Assembly (NCBI GenBank): GCA_039519185.1
Contig: CM076848.1
Coordinates: 125,992,371-126,056,370 of the forward strand
Length of the DNA stretch: 64,000 bases
Source of the DNA: Astragalus membranaceus
Lineage: Eukaryota > Streptophyta > Magnoliopsida > Fabales > Fabaceae
Direction: 5' to 3'
How positions within the stretch are numbered: the stretch's first letter is position 1; every line of letters starts with the position of its first letter. Positions 1 through 11,067 of this stretch are shown here, piece by piece. A program made the translations under genes and the position numbers. The notes under the pieces were generated by a model. That model was given only the letters and a program-made list of their open reading frames with translations, was not told where the DNA came from and searched no databases.

Positions 1-33
1 AACATTAGGCTTAAACAGCCACTAACACTTGCC

Positions 34-2197
34 TTAGATTGCCCCTGCCTTCAGGCGTTTGCTGGCCCTGGAAGGGGCAATTGGTGCTGCCCTGGCACCT
101 TTCTTCTTTGGTGTGGGTGGTTTAGGTTTTTCCACCGCTACAGCGGTATACGCTGTAGCGCTTGTTGCTTCTTCACCTTTCTCTTTTTTCTCTCCTCCTT
201 CCTTCTGCTCTTTCAGTTGCACCAACTCTTCTGCACCCTCTTCTTCGCAAGTCTTTTCACTAGCCTCCTTTTCTGCATGAACCTCATCAGGATTAGCGTC
301 GCTAGACGCTGCAGCATTAGCCACTGTAGTGCCTACTGACTGAACACCTTCTTGTGGGTGCTCAGCCAACTTGACTCCCTGGGATTTCTTTGTCTTAGCA
401 AAAGACTTTTGTGCTTTCTTGGCTTTCAGAATTTGGGCCTCAGGTTGTTCTTCTTGTTCTTGGGGTTGCTGTTGTTCAGGTTGTTCTTGTGGTGGTTGCT
501 TGGCTGGCTCAGGGATGGGGGTGGGGATTGATGGTGGGGATTGTGGTTTCTTGGGGCTAGGGGTTGGGTCACACTGAATTTCCTCTACCTCTTCATCTTT
601 TGTAGATTCAGTTTCTTCACCACTTTCAGTTTCCTCACCTAATGACTCTTCATCATCCTGTTTTTCCATTTCTTTCATCACAGCAATTGTTTCTTGCTCA
701 TCATCCTCACTAATTTCTTCCATTTCCTCAGATTCCAGGCTTTCTTCCTCTACAATCACTTTTCTTACCCTTTTTACCGGGCTCTTTACTGGTTTCTTGA
801 CTGGGCTCTTCACTTGTTTCTTTTTCTCAGCCTTGCTTTTCTCAGGTTCCACCCTTTTTGATGGCTCTTCGTCCATTAGCCATTCAGGGAATTCAGGGGG
901 TGGAACAGAGGCTTTACCTTTTGAGATCTGGGCATACATTGCCTTCTCCCACTCAAACTTGTCCCTAACAAAATGACAGAGAGCCTGTTGCCTCAGCGCC
1001 AACCGCTGTAGCGCTACAGAGTCAACAGATGCTGTAGCGGCAGGCTTCTGCTTTGCCTTAAAAACACAAGGGAATTCTCCCTGGGGGGATATCTTTTCTT
1101 CCTTCATTTTTACCTCAACATCAGCACCTAAACATAAATCAGTGATCAGGCAGGGAAAGTAAAGATTACCTCCCTTTTTGATTCTGCACTTTTCTATTTC
1201 CCTTGCAATTAACTTCCCCACATCGATCTTCTCACCAGCCATGATTGCATCAATGACTATCAGCCTTTCTTTCTCCACAAAAGTTGTGTGAGAAGTAGGT
1301 AACAGGGAGTGCTTAATGAAGCTGCACCACAAGTTAGCTTCCTCAAACAAATAAGCCTTCTTTATCTTGTACTCAGCACCAAACTTATCCCATTTATCCC
1401 CTTCAACACAGATTCTTTCTCTGACTCCCTCCATTTCAGCATCTCCCCAGGTCTGTACCTTGTTTTCCAGAGATTTTCCATGGTATCCAAGGTGGAAAAG
1501 ATCGTTGATGGCCCTTGCGTTGAAGTTAACAATTCCACCCCTAACAACTGAGTAGGTTTGGGGCTTTCCATCTTTGGGTTCCTCTATACCAGCATAAAAT
1601 TCCCTGACCAACGAAATCAGGTACTCCTTACGGTGCTTGGTGAAACTTTCCCAACCAAGTGCTGTGACAGCGCTTGTGAAGGCCTCAGGAGCTTTATCCG
1701 TTTGGCCTAAATTATAGTTTTGGTCCCCCTATTTTCAAAAATTCAGACATTTGGTCCCCCTATTTTAAAACTCAGACATTTGGTCCCCTAATTTTAAAAA
1801 ATCAAAGACATTTAGTCCAAAGAGGGACCAAATGTCTTTGATTTTTTAAAATTGGGGGACCAAATGTCTTTGATTTTTTAAAATTGAGGGACCAAATGTC
1901 TTTGATTATTAGCCATAAAAAACTGAAAATTCCTCTTGGGACTAAATGTCTTTGATTTTTTAAAATTGGGGGACCAAATGTCTGAGTTTTAAAATAGGGG
2001 GACCAAATGTCTGAATTTTTGAAAATAAGGGGACCAAAACTATAATTTAGCCTATCCGTTTTGAAACCCCTCTCTGCTATGAACTCCATCTTCCAAAATC
2101 TTTGAGAATCTAGGGTTGCTTTGGTCGGTTTAGATGGTTCTGGGCTCATGTTGGCTCCTTTACCAGAACTCTTAGCTGCTGTTTGCTTTTTAGTCAT
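34..2197 (-). pseudogene. Athila third ORF (env-like by position), split by a MITE
   Basis: The reading frame starts at an ATG at 2197 and ends at a stop at 34. The MITE at 1704-2052 breaks it: the N-terminal part runs into a stop inside the MITE (about 1802), and the rest stays open as 525 codons from 1611 to 34. The open part has a conserved globular region (about its first 200 residues) followed by a long tail rich in Glu, Lys, Pro and Gln with SPKK-like motifs and a basic end (RASKRLK). No signal peptide or hydrophobic membrane segment is visible, so the env label rests on position alone. The homologue in element A (13705-15528) is uninterrupted. Confidence 0.8.
1704..2052. mobile_element. 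Mutator-like MITE (foldback) with 9-bp TSD
   Basis: Terminal inverted repeats begin GGCTAAATTATAGTTTTGG (here with one extra C after GGC at the left end). Both arms carry repeated copies of a TTTGGTCCCC-type motif. The flanks 1695-1703 and 2053-2061 are the same nine bases (tatccgttt), the TSD size of Mutator-like elements. It has no coding capacity. The same insertion lies at 41742-42089. Confidence 0.88.
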
Positions 2198-2731
2198 GGC
2201 ACTGTGTTTGGTTTCAAAAACGCTGGGGATTGGACGGTTAAGTCTTGTTGGAAATTGTTGAGTTCTGCGTTGGAAAGAAGAGAGAAGAAAGGGATATGGC
2301 TGTGAGTGTAACAGTGAAGACGGTTATGGCTTGCAAGTGGGGGTGTTGAAGGCGGTTTTGAAAACGCAATAGTAAATGCGTGCGTGGGGAAAGGAGAAGT
2401 GACCGTTGTGAGTGAGTGATGGGAGAGAGAGAAAAAGTAAAGTGGTTGAGTGCTATTCACTGCTGCAGGAGCAGTCAGGATAAGGTTCTGAAAGTTGCCA
2501 CGTCATCATTGAGTTAAGAACAGTTTATTTTATTGTTTGACTCTGGTCAGGTCCTTCAATAACAACCGCTGGAGCGCCTTTGCAACGGGGTGAACGCTGC
2601 AGCGCTAAACCTAATACCTGAAATTTCCTGCAGACATAAGAACACAACAGAACAGAAAATTTGTTAAAATCCTTGGGGTGCCTCCCAAGAGCGCTTGCTT
2701 TAAGAGTCTGCAGCCAGACTTTCTCTTTTAA

Positions 2732-2894
2732 TTAGAGATCTTTGAACTCAATTGTGGTTTTGTTTCTTACCACATCTCCACCAAAGTATTGCTTGACCCT
2801 CTGACCATTAACTTTAAAGGTAGTGTTAGTTGCTGGATCATAGAGGTCTACTGCCCCATGGTTATATATTTTCACCAATTTAAATGGGCCAGAC
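2732..2894 (-). pseudogene. Athila integrase C-terminal fragment (copy 1)
   Basis: This is the last part of integrase, ending at a stop at 2732-2734. Reading it on the minus strand gives the C-terminal motif VNGQRVKQYF also found in element A. It is separated from the catalytic core (8562-9333) by the gag-only element inserted at 2895-8561, with TSD cagac on both sides. Confidence 0.8.
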
Positions 2895-5077
2895 TGTAAC
2901 GCCCCGAAAATATTTATCCATTTGTTTATTTAATTAATTGTCTAGGGTTTGGGTCTTGAGAAAATAATAGAAATTATTTAGGGATTTTATGTGATAGAAT
3001 ATTAGAAATAATATATGTCTATTATATTTTAATGTGTTGGTACATGATAGGGTTAGTAGTGGCGAATTATAAGTAGCTAAGTGGAGGCCCATGATTAAGT
3101 CATTAGACTAATGAGAAAGCCCAAGGTGAGTGAGTTAGTCGAATAGGGGTTAAGTTAGGGTTTCAAGTCATGGTTAGAAAGAAAAGAAAAACCTAATCTA
3201 AGGGAGAATAGAGAGAGGGCGGCGGCTAGAGGGTGAGAAGAGAAGAAGATGTGCGCTAATCACAAGAGAGAAAGAAGGAGAAAAGGGGCGTGAATCAAGA
3301 CTAGAGTGGAGAGGGCTTGCGACTAGGAGGAAGAGAGAGACAAAGAATTCGTGGTCTTCTATAGCAAAGGTAAGGGTGGGGTTCTATCTACCTAATAGGT
3401 CCTATGAAGGGGTCATATGTGGGGGTTAGGGTTTTGACTTGCGAAGTACAATATATGCTCATGTTATCTTTCTATATGATTTGAATTGCTATGTGAACAC
3501 ATGATGTCTTGATGATGACTTTGCATGCATATGAGTTCCTATGTGTTACATGACCTTGTTGATTTAATTGTCATATGAATGATGTTCCCAGTACCCCTAT
3601 TTGTGTTGCTGTCTGTGTTGCTGTGGCTGGAACTGGCGCCCAGTACCTGTTTGTGTTGTTGCTGATTGCTGAAAGTGGCGCCCTGGCCATGGGCGCCTGC
3701 CCCTGTGTGTGTGTTCATGATTCCTGCGCCAGGTTCCCTGTGCCTGGGCGCCAAGGGCGCCTAATTTTGGCTGCCCGTGTTGCGTTCCTAAGTTGTGGTT
3801 CCGTATAGTTATGTTACCTGGATGTCATTGGTGCTGAGTTTTGGTTGCTAAGTTGCGTATTCTGAAATGTCACTGGGCCCCCTCCCCTGGGCGCCAGTTT
3901 TTCTGTGTTGCGTTGCTCCCCTGGGCGCCAGGATCCCCTTCCTGCGCCAGTTTCTGTGTTGCTGTGTTGCTGGGCGCCAGGATCCCCTATGGGCGCCAGT
4001 TTCTGGATTTGTGTTGCGTTCCCTGTTTTCATTTCAGCGATATCTTTTGATCCAGGAACCCGATTGAAATGTTTTAAAATGCTTGGAAAGCTTATTCAGA
4101 GGCCTAACTGAATATTCTATTTTTAAGGCAAAACGATATATTTTGTGAATGGGTGTTGGCGCCCTTTGCGCCCTCTATCATGTCGTTTCGTTGTGGTCGT
4201 TGTATGTTGTTGTTAATGATGTTATTGTTAATGATATTGATGTTAACCATGTTAGTCGATTGTTACATACGTTGGATTTCCCATATATATGAGCGTGGAT
4301 TATGTCGTTGCCGTTGATGTTGTTAAATGTTGTTATTGCTGTTGGCGTCCCATCTTACGTCGTTGTTGTGATTGGTGTCGTAGGCCTATGGCCAGTGTTG
4401 TGTATTGCGTCGTTGTCATGATTTTATGTCGTAGGCCTATGGCCAGTGTTGTGCATACCCGTTGCGTCGCATGCATATCATGTGGATTAGGCTTCGGCCA
4501 GCGTTGTGGATTAGGCTTCGGCCAGCGTTGTGATTTAGGCCTATGGCCAGCGTTGTGACTCGGTACCGCATGCATGTGCATTCCATACTGCATGATTGAC
4601 TAGTGAAATTATGTGACTATTTGTGACGAGATGAATGTGATGACCTGACCGAATGCATATTGCTTTTCATACGATTTATTAGATAGTGTGATATCTCACC
4701 CCTTCTGTTTGAATGTTACCCCTATGTTGGTAACGTGCAGGTAATAGCGAATGAAGGCGGAGTACCTTCATATAGTCAGGTCGGTGTCGTCGCTCTGATA
4801 CGTAGCACTCGGGCGGATGAACGCTCATTTATATTCCTTATGTCGTTACATTTGTTGAACTTAAGTTTATGGCCGTTATGACTATACATGTTGTGAACCT
4901 TTTGGAGTTTTATCGTTAAGTTGAACCCTTGATTTTTCCGCTGCATGTTAAATGAAAGTCAGTTATTTTTGAAGTATGATTTCGTTGGCGAATTTCGGTT
5001 GAAAATTGTAGCGCTCAAAATGATTTTTGAAACTCTGATTTATTTAGTAATTTGCCGGGTAGATTTTGGGTGTTACA
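2895..5077 (+). repeat. 5' LTR of F1
   Basis: 2183 bp, TG...CA ends. It contains purine-rich sequence (3180-3360), a GGCGCC-cored minisatellite (about 3885-4010, two units) and repeated 'ggcttcggccagcgttg' and 'aggcctatggccag' words (4378-4560). Small open frames inside are repeat artefacts. Confidence 0.92.
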
Positions 5078-5081
5078 ATAG

Positions 5082-5093
5082 TGGTATCAGAGC
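5082..5093 (+). other. Primer-binding site of F1 (initiator Met tRNA type)
   Basis: TGGTATCAGAGC, four bases after the LTR end, is the standard plant primer-binding site complementary to initiator methionine tRNA. Confidence 0.9.
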
Positions 5094-5195
5094 CAGGTTT
5101 GTCCGTCAGGCCAAGTCGTCGAGTCGTTGTGTCAATTAGCGACCAACTATTGTCTTTCATCCTAACTGTTGTTTCTGTTGTAGCTTTGAATTGAG

Positions 5196-6256
5196 ATGGC
5201 GGGGAGAAACGACACTGCGATTGCTGCTGCCTTGGCTGCCATGGCTCAGGCCGTGCAGAATCAGTAGAATGCTGGAGAGAACGTTGGGTTTCGGAGTCTG
5301 ACTACATTCCAGAGAGAGAATCCGCCCACTTTCAAGGGCAAGTATGATGATCCAGGTGGAGCTTTGGCCTGGTTAAAGGAGATTGAGAGAATTTTTAGAG
5401 TGATGGACTGCACTGGGGAGCAGAAGGTCCGTTTTGGTACGCACACGTTGGCAGAGGAGGCCGACAATTGGTGGTTGGCTACTAGACAGAGGTTAGAGTC
5501 TGCACAGGAGGAGGTTACTTGGGAGGTGTTCAGCAGAGAGTTTCTGATGAAATATTTCTGGAAGATGTCCGAGGGAAGAATGAGATAGAGTTTTTAGAGC
5601 TGAAGCAAGGTGGCATGTCTGTGACTGAGTATGCGGCGAAGTTCGTGGAGCTGGCGAAATTCTACCCACACTATAGTGGGGCTACAGCTGAGTTCTCTAA
5701 ATGTATTAAGTTCGAGAATGGTTTGAGGCCTGAAGTTAAAAAGGCAATTGGTTACCAAAAGATCCGTGTGTTCGCTGACCTGATAGATAGCTGCAGGATT
5801 TTTGAGGAAGACAGCAATGCGCATCGCAAGATTATGGGTGAGAAGAAGGACAAGCGTCAGGATCGGGGGAAGCCGTATGATGTTCCGGCTGGAAGAGGTG
5901 GATCGAGAGTCGCTGAGGACCAGAAGGCTAGTGGGGGAGAAGCTCCTACTGGTATTGTGTGTTTCAAATGTGGCAAAGATGGTCACAAGAAAGCTGCATG
6001 CAACATTGGGGATACGAGGTGTTATCGTTGTGGCAAGCCTGGGCATGAAGCGCCCGCATGTATGCATAAGGGAATGATTTGTTTCAACTGCAACGAAGAA
6101 GGGCACATCAGTAATCAGTGTCCGAAGCCGAAGAAGGAGCGAGCTAGTGGAAGGGTGTTCGCGTTGGCAGGTAAAAAATTTCGAGGACAAAATTCTTTTA
6201 AGTGGGGGAGAGTTGTAACGCCCCAAAAATATTTATCCATTTATTTATTTAATTAA
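5196..6256 (+). pseudogene. gag (capsid/nucleocapsid) of F1, broken
   Basis: Starting at the ATG at 5196 the protein opens MAGRNDTAIAAALAAMAQ, then meets an in-frame TAG at 5265-5267 where a Gln codon would fit. It resumes as a plant Ty3/gypsy gag domain, with the PPTFKGKYDD and AWLKEIERIF motifs. A one-base deletion near 5553 shifts the frame; the continuation carries EIEFLELKQG and then three CCHC zinc knuckles (CFKCGKDGHKKAAC, CYRCGKPGHEAPAC, CFNCNEEGHISNQC) at about 5961-6122. It then runs straight through the polypurine tract into the LTR and stops at 6254. Protease and all pol domains are missing. It resembles Tekay/Del-type gag; the lineage is inferred. Confidence 0.88.
6201..6213 (+). 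other. Polypurine tract of F1
   Basis: AGTGGGGGAGAGT lies directly before the 3' LTR and would prime plus-strand synthesis. Confidence 0.88.
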
Positions 6257-8561
6257 TTGTCTAGGGTTTGGGTCTTGAGAAAATAATAGAAATTATTTAG
6301 GGATTTTATGTGATAGAATATTAGAAATAATATATGTCTATTATATTTTAATGCGTTGGTACATGATAGGGTTAGTAGTGGCGAATTATAAGTAGCTAAG
6401 TGGAGGCCCATGATTAAGTCATTAGACTAATGAGAAAGCCCTAGGTGAGTGAGTAAGTCGAATAGGGGTTAAGTTAGGGTTTCAAGTCATGGTTAGAAAG
6501 AAAAGAAAAACCTAATCTAAGGGAGAATAGAGAGAGGGCGACGGCTAGAGGGTGAGAAGAGAAGAAGAGGTGCGCTAATCACAAGAGAGAAAGAAGGAGA
6601 AAAGGGGCGTGAATCAAGACTAGAGTGGAGAGGGATTGCGACTAGGAGGAAGAGAGAGACAAGGAATTCGTGGTCTTCTATAGCAAAGGTAAGGGTGGGG
6701 TTCTATCTACCCAACAGGTCCTATGAAGGGGTCATATGTGGGGGTTAGGGTTTTGACTTGCGAATTACAATATATGCTCATGTTATCTTTCTATATGATT
6801 TGAATTGCTATGTGAATACATGATGTCTTGATGATGATTTTGCATGCATATGAATTCCTATGTGTTACATGACCTTGTTGATTTAATTGTCATATGAATG
6901 ATGTTCCCAGTACCCCTATTTGTGTTGCTGTCTGTGTTGCTGTGGCTGGAACTGGCGCCCATGGCGCCCAGTACCTGTTTGTGTTGTTGCTGATTGCGGA
7001 AAGTGGCACCCTGGCCATGGGCGCCTGCCCCTATATGTGTGTTCCTGATTCCTGCGCCAGGTTCCCTGTGCCTGGGCGCCAAGGGCGCCTAATTTTGGCT
7101 ACCCGTGTTGCGTTCCTAAGTTGTGGTTCCATATAGTTGTGTTGCCTGGATGTCATTGGTGTTGAGTTTTGGTTGCCAGGTTGCGTATTCTGAAATGTCA
7201 CTGGGATCCCCTCCCCTGGGTGCTAGTTTCTGCCTGCGCCAGTTTTTATGTGTTGCGTTGCTCCCCTGGGCGCCAGGATCCCCTTCCTGCGCCAGTTTCT
7301 GTGTTGCTGTGTTGCTGGGCGCCAGGATCCCCTTCCTGCGCCAGTTTCTGTGTTGCTGGGCGCCAGGATCCCCTTCCTGCGCCAGTTTCTCTGTTGCTGT
7401 GTTGCTGGGCGCCAGGATCCCCTATGGGCGCCAGTTTCTGGATTTGTGTTGCGTTCCCTGTTTTCATTTCAGCGATATCCTTTGATCCAGGAACACGATT
7501 GAAATGTTTTAAAATGCGTTGGAAAGCTTATTCAGAGGCCTAACTGAATATTCTATTTTTAAGGCAAAACGATCTATTTTGTGAATGGGTGTTGGCGCCC
7601 TTTGCGCCCTCTATCATGTCGTTTCGTTGTGGTCGTTGGATGTTGTTGTTAATGATGTTATTGTTAATGATATTGATGTTAACCATGTTAGTCGATTGTT
7701 ACATACGTTGGATTGCCCATATATATGAGCGTGGATTATGTCGTTGCCGTTGATGTTGTTAAATGTTGTTATTGCTGTTGGCGTCCCATCTTACGTCGTT
7801 GTTGTGATTTGGTGTCGTAGGCCTATGGCCAGTGTTGTGTATTGCGTCGTTGTCATGATTTTATGTCGTAGGCCTATGGCCAGTGTGGTGATTTACGTTG
7901 TTGTTGTGCCGATATGTGATTGTGTTTGACATGTTGTGCATACCCGTTGCGTCGCATGCATATCATGTGGATTAGGCTTCGGCCAGCGTTGTGGATTAGG
8001 CTTCGGCCAGCGTTGTGATTTAGGCCTATGGCCAGCGTTGTGACTCGGTACCGCATGCATGTGCATTCCATACTGCATGATTGACTAGTGAAATTATGTG
8101 ACTATTTGTGATGAGATGAATGTGATGACCTTGCCGAATGCATATTGCTTTTCATACGATTTATTAGATAGTGTGATATCTCAACATTCTGTTTGAATGT
8201 TACCCCTATGTTGGTAACGTGCAGGTAATAGCGAATGAAGGCGGAGTACCTTCATATAGTCGGGTCGGTGTCGTCGCTCTGATAAGTAGCACTCGGGCGG
8301 ATGAACGCTCATTTATATTCCTTATGTCCTTACATTTGTTGAACTTAAGTTTATGGCCGTTATGACTATTCATGTTGTGAACCTTTTGGAGTTTTATCGT
8401 TAAGTTGAACCCTTGATTTTTCCGCTGCATGTTAAATGAAAGTCAGTTATTTTTGAAGTATGATTTCGTTGGCGAATTTCGGTTGAAAACTGTAGCGCTC
8501 AAAATGATTTTTGAAACTCTGATTTATTTAGTAATTTGCCGGGTAGATTTTGGGTGTTACA
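6214..8561 (+). repeat. 3' LTR of F1
   Basis: 2348 bp, 165 bp longer than the 5' LTR. The extra length comes mainly from more units of the GGCGCC minisatellite (7205-7440) and an extra stretch of about 50 bp near 7885-7935. Confidence 0.92.
7205..7440 (+). repeat. GGCGCC-cored minisatellite in the F1 3' LTR
   Basis: The word GGGCGCCAGGATCCCC recurs at about 7268, 7317, 7358 and 7407, spaced 41-49 bp, with 'cctgcgccagtttctgtgttg' segments between. The 5' LTR has only two such units, so copy number has changed since insertion or during reverse transcription. Confidence 0.85.
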
Positions 8562-9333
8562 CAGACTACCTAGACTTCAACTTTCCAGGAAACAATTTTA
8601 ATCTGGAGTTGAACAACAACACATCCCCTCCTTCAGTCAGCTCCCTTTTGAGCAATTTCTGGTCATGCCATACTTTAGTTTTTTCTTTGTAGATTGCTGC
8701 ATTTTCATAGGCAAAGTGCCTAATTTCTTCTAATTCATTCAATTGAAGCAATCTAGCACCTCCTGCTTCCTTGTAGTCAAAATTGAGTTTTTTCAATGCC
8801 CAATGGGCTTTGTGTTGGAGCTCAATTGGTAAGTGACAGGATTTTCCATAAACCAACCTATAAGGAGACATCCCTAGAGGTGTTTTAAAAGCAGTCATAT
8901 AGGCCCACAATGCATCATCTAGATGGATTGTCCAATTCTTTCTTGTAGGCCCTACCATTTTCTCCAGCATTCTCTTTATTTCTCTATTAGATAACTCAGT
9001 CTGACCACTAGTTTGTGGGTGGTAAGCAGTGACAATTTCATGCTTGACTCCATATTTAGCCAAGAGAGTCTCAAGTAATTTATTACAGAAATGAGAACCC
9101 TCATCACTTATAATGGCTCTTGGAGTTTCAAACCTTGTAAATATATTTTTCAACAAAAATTTGCTCACAGACTTTGCATCATTATTGGGTAGAGCAACAG
9201 CTTCTACCCATTTTGAAACATAATCCACAGCTACAAGGATGTACAGACTTCTATGAGAAGGGGGGAAAGGTCCCATGAAATCCATTCCCCAAACATCAAA
9301 GAGTTCTATCTCTAAGATGTTTGTTAATGGCAT
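8562..9333 (-). pseudogene. Athila integrase catalytic core (copy 1)
   Basis: Integrase core with the expected acidic residues in WGMDFMGPF, ISDEGSH and TELSNREI. It is cut at its C-terminal side by F1. Just upstream, an in-frame stop replaces the Lys of the CxxC zinc pair at about 9367 (CDKC in element A). Confidence 0.85.
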
Positions 9334-9369
9334 CTCATGCCTGCTTGATATGTTCCCAGTTCTCTGGCA

Positions 9370-10015
9370 TCAATCACAGCCTTTTACAAAGTCTTGACCA
9401 TTTTTAAAAAGTGTAGGCCAATAGTAACCTGATTGCAATACCATTGCAGCAGTTCTGATCCCACCAAAATGTCCACCACATGGTGCAGAATGGCAGTGCT
9501 GTAGCACATGATCTTGCTCTTCCTCTGCAAGGCATCTCCTCATCAATTGGTCTTGGCATTTCTTGTAGAGAAAAGGTTCATCCCAATAATATTGTTTCAC
9601 TGTGTGGAAGAACCTTCTCTTCTGCTGATAGTTCATCTCAACAGGCACCACCTTGCTTACTAAAAAATTTGCTATGTCAGCATACCAAGGTGTTGCAGGT
9701 TCAGGCGCTACAGCGTCTAGCATTTTAGCGCTAACCGCTGCAGCGGTTGATGCTTCAGTAGCTTTTGCCAATAGCTGTTCATCTGGAAAGTGTTCTTTGA
9801 TCTCTCCTCCTGCTGTACCTGCATTTTCTCTTTCTATTCTAGATAGATGATCAGCAACTTGGTTCTCCACTCCCTTTTTATCTCTAATTTCTAAATCAAA
9901 CTCTTGGAGTAGTAGAACCCACCGTATTAGCCTTGGCTTTGCATTTTTTTTTGTGATCAAGTACTTGATGGCAGAATGGTCAGTGAAAACAATTACTTTT
10001 GTACCAACCAAGTAC
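9370..10015 (-). pseudogene. Athila RNase H and integrase zinc domain, cut by the gap (copy 1)
   Basis: Minus-strand reading gives the end of RNase H (FTDHSAIKYL, VADHLS), an Ala/Thr-rich linker and the integrase HHCC domain (HCHSAPCGGHFGG). The frame is lost upstream at the run of N. The full region is at 49407-50558. Confidence 0.85.
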
Positions 10016-10515
10016 NNNNNNNNNNNNNNNNNNNNNNNNNNNNNNNNNNNNNNNNNNNNNNNNNNNNNNNNNNNNNNNNNNNNNNNNNNNNNNNNNNNNN
10101 NNNNNNNNNNNNNNNNNNNNNNNNNNNNNNNNNNNNNNNNNNNNNNNNNNNNNNNNNNNNNNNNNNNNNNNNNNNNNNNNNNNNNNNNNNNNNNNNNNNN
10201 NNNNNNNNNNNNNNNNNNNNNNNNNNNNNNNNNNNNNNNNNNNNNNNNNNNNNNNNNNNNNNNNNNNNNNNNNNNNNNNNNNNNNNNNNNNNNNNNNNNN
10301 NNNNNNNNNNNNNNNNNNNNNNNNNNNNNNNNNNNNNNNNNNNNNNNNNNNNNNNNNNNNNNNNNNNNNNNNNNNNNNNNNNNNNNNNNNNNNNNNNNNN
10401 NNNNNNNNNNNNNNNNNNNNNNNNNNNNNNNNNNNNNNNNNNNNNNNNNNNNNNNNNNNNNNNNNNNNNNNNNNNNNNNNNNNNNNNNNNNNNNNNNNNN
10501 NNNNNNNNNNNNNNN
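10016..10515. other. Assembly gap of exactly 500 N
   Basis: No sequence. The round length suggests a placeholder and not a measured size. Left of it is an Athila RNase H fragment; right of it is the end of element B's LTR. These two would not be neighbours given the insertion order. Confidence 0.98.
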
Positions 10516-10580
10516 CCATATGACTTGCAAAGCGCACCTCCTGGTTTTGCTAATGGGACCCTCTATTTGACTCTAGAACA
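10516..10580 (-). repeat. Visible end of B 3' LTR
   Basis: These 65 bp match the last 65 bp of the LTR at 31594-31959 with about four differences and end AGAACA. The rest (about 300 bp) is expected in the gap. The roughly 6% divergence fits an older insertion than A or E. Confidence 0.85.
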
Positions 10581-11067
10581 GTTGCCCCCAAGCCGAGATT
10601 ATTTTGGAAGATGGTCTCGGCTTGAAGATTTTTTGTCAGTTTGCCGGCTCCGTAAGGTTATGCATGCGGGACACTTCCTTTGTAAAGGCTGGGTTCTGGT
10701 ACCAAGCTAAGGTGACGTATCCTGGTGTTGGCGTCGCTTTGTGTCGAGCGCTCTGAGGTTGGCGCCCTCTTGGGTGCCTTGGGCGTCGTTCCCTCCTAGC
10801 GTGTGCTGGATGGCCTATCATGGAGTAGATTTGGGGGGTCAAGGTTCGGTGCTCTCGTGGGCGCCTTACTGCATAGTGCTGATCACCCGGCCGCGAAAGG
10901 TCTGCTTTCCGACTGCCCCCTACTAGGCGCCCCTCTGCTGGGCGCTGCTTGCTCCTGCCAGGCGCCCACTTGGGTGCTGGCTGCTCTTGACTGGTGCCTT
11001 GCTAGGCGCCCTCATGGGCGCTGGCTGCCTCATTGGCGCCCTGCCAGGCGCCCTCATGGGCGCTGGC
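10581..11067 (-). other. B 3' untranslated region with polypurine tract and minisatellite
   Basis: The minus strand reads CTTGGGGGCAAC directly before the LTR (10581-10592), a polypurine tract. From about 10750 to 11067 GGCGCC-cored repeats appear. The last five bases (11063-11067, ctggc) are the left TSD of element A. No gene. Confidence 0.75.

Larger units (their letters stand above)
2895..8561 (+). mobile_element. F1: non-autonomous gag-only LTR retrotransposon (TR-GAG type)
   Basis: Two long direct repeats (2895-5077 and 6214-8561) both begin TGTAACGCCC and end GGGTGTTACA. They flank an internal region of only 1136 bp holding a primer-binding site, a broken gag and a polypurine tract. 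The flanks 2890-2894 and 8562-8566 are both cagac, so the element is complete and inserted by integrase. There is no protease, RT, RNase H or integrase, so it depended on a relative for movement. Gag-only elements of this layout are known in plants as TR-GAG. It interrupts the integrase end of copy 1. Confidence 0.93.
1..10015 (-). mobile_element. Partial Athila-type Ty3/gypsy element (copy 1)
   Basis: Read on the minus strand this carries RNase H, integrase and the Athila third ORF, in that order, with a gag-only retroelement (2895-8561) and a MITE (1704-2052) inserted. No LTR of its own is present: the window opens 33 bp beyond the third ORF stop and the sequence ends inside RNase H at the N gap. 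It matches 40039-50052 with an offset moving between +38 and +35 through five one-base indels. This is either a very recent duplication, an alternative haplotype or an assembly duplicate of element E. Confidence 0.9.

Noticed and set aside
3420..3435. Telomere-like TTAGGG words
   Set aside because: Isolated single occurrences inside an LTR, no tandem telomeric array.
3539..4593. Several small open frames in the F LTRs (and 7123-7543, 43574-44629, 47159-47579)
   Set aside because: They fall in minisatellite and repeat words in several frames at once, with no protein-like pattern.
5594..6226. 210-codon minus-strand frame opposite the F gag (also 45630-46262)
   Set aside because: It is the shadow of the gag coding strand; the zinc knuckles show which strand codes.
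9976..10710. Long open frames across the N gap
   Set aside because: They are open only because N has no stop codons.
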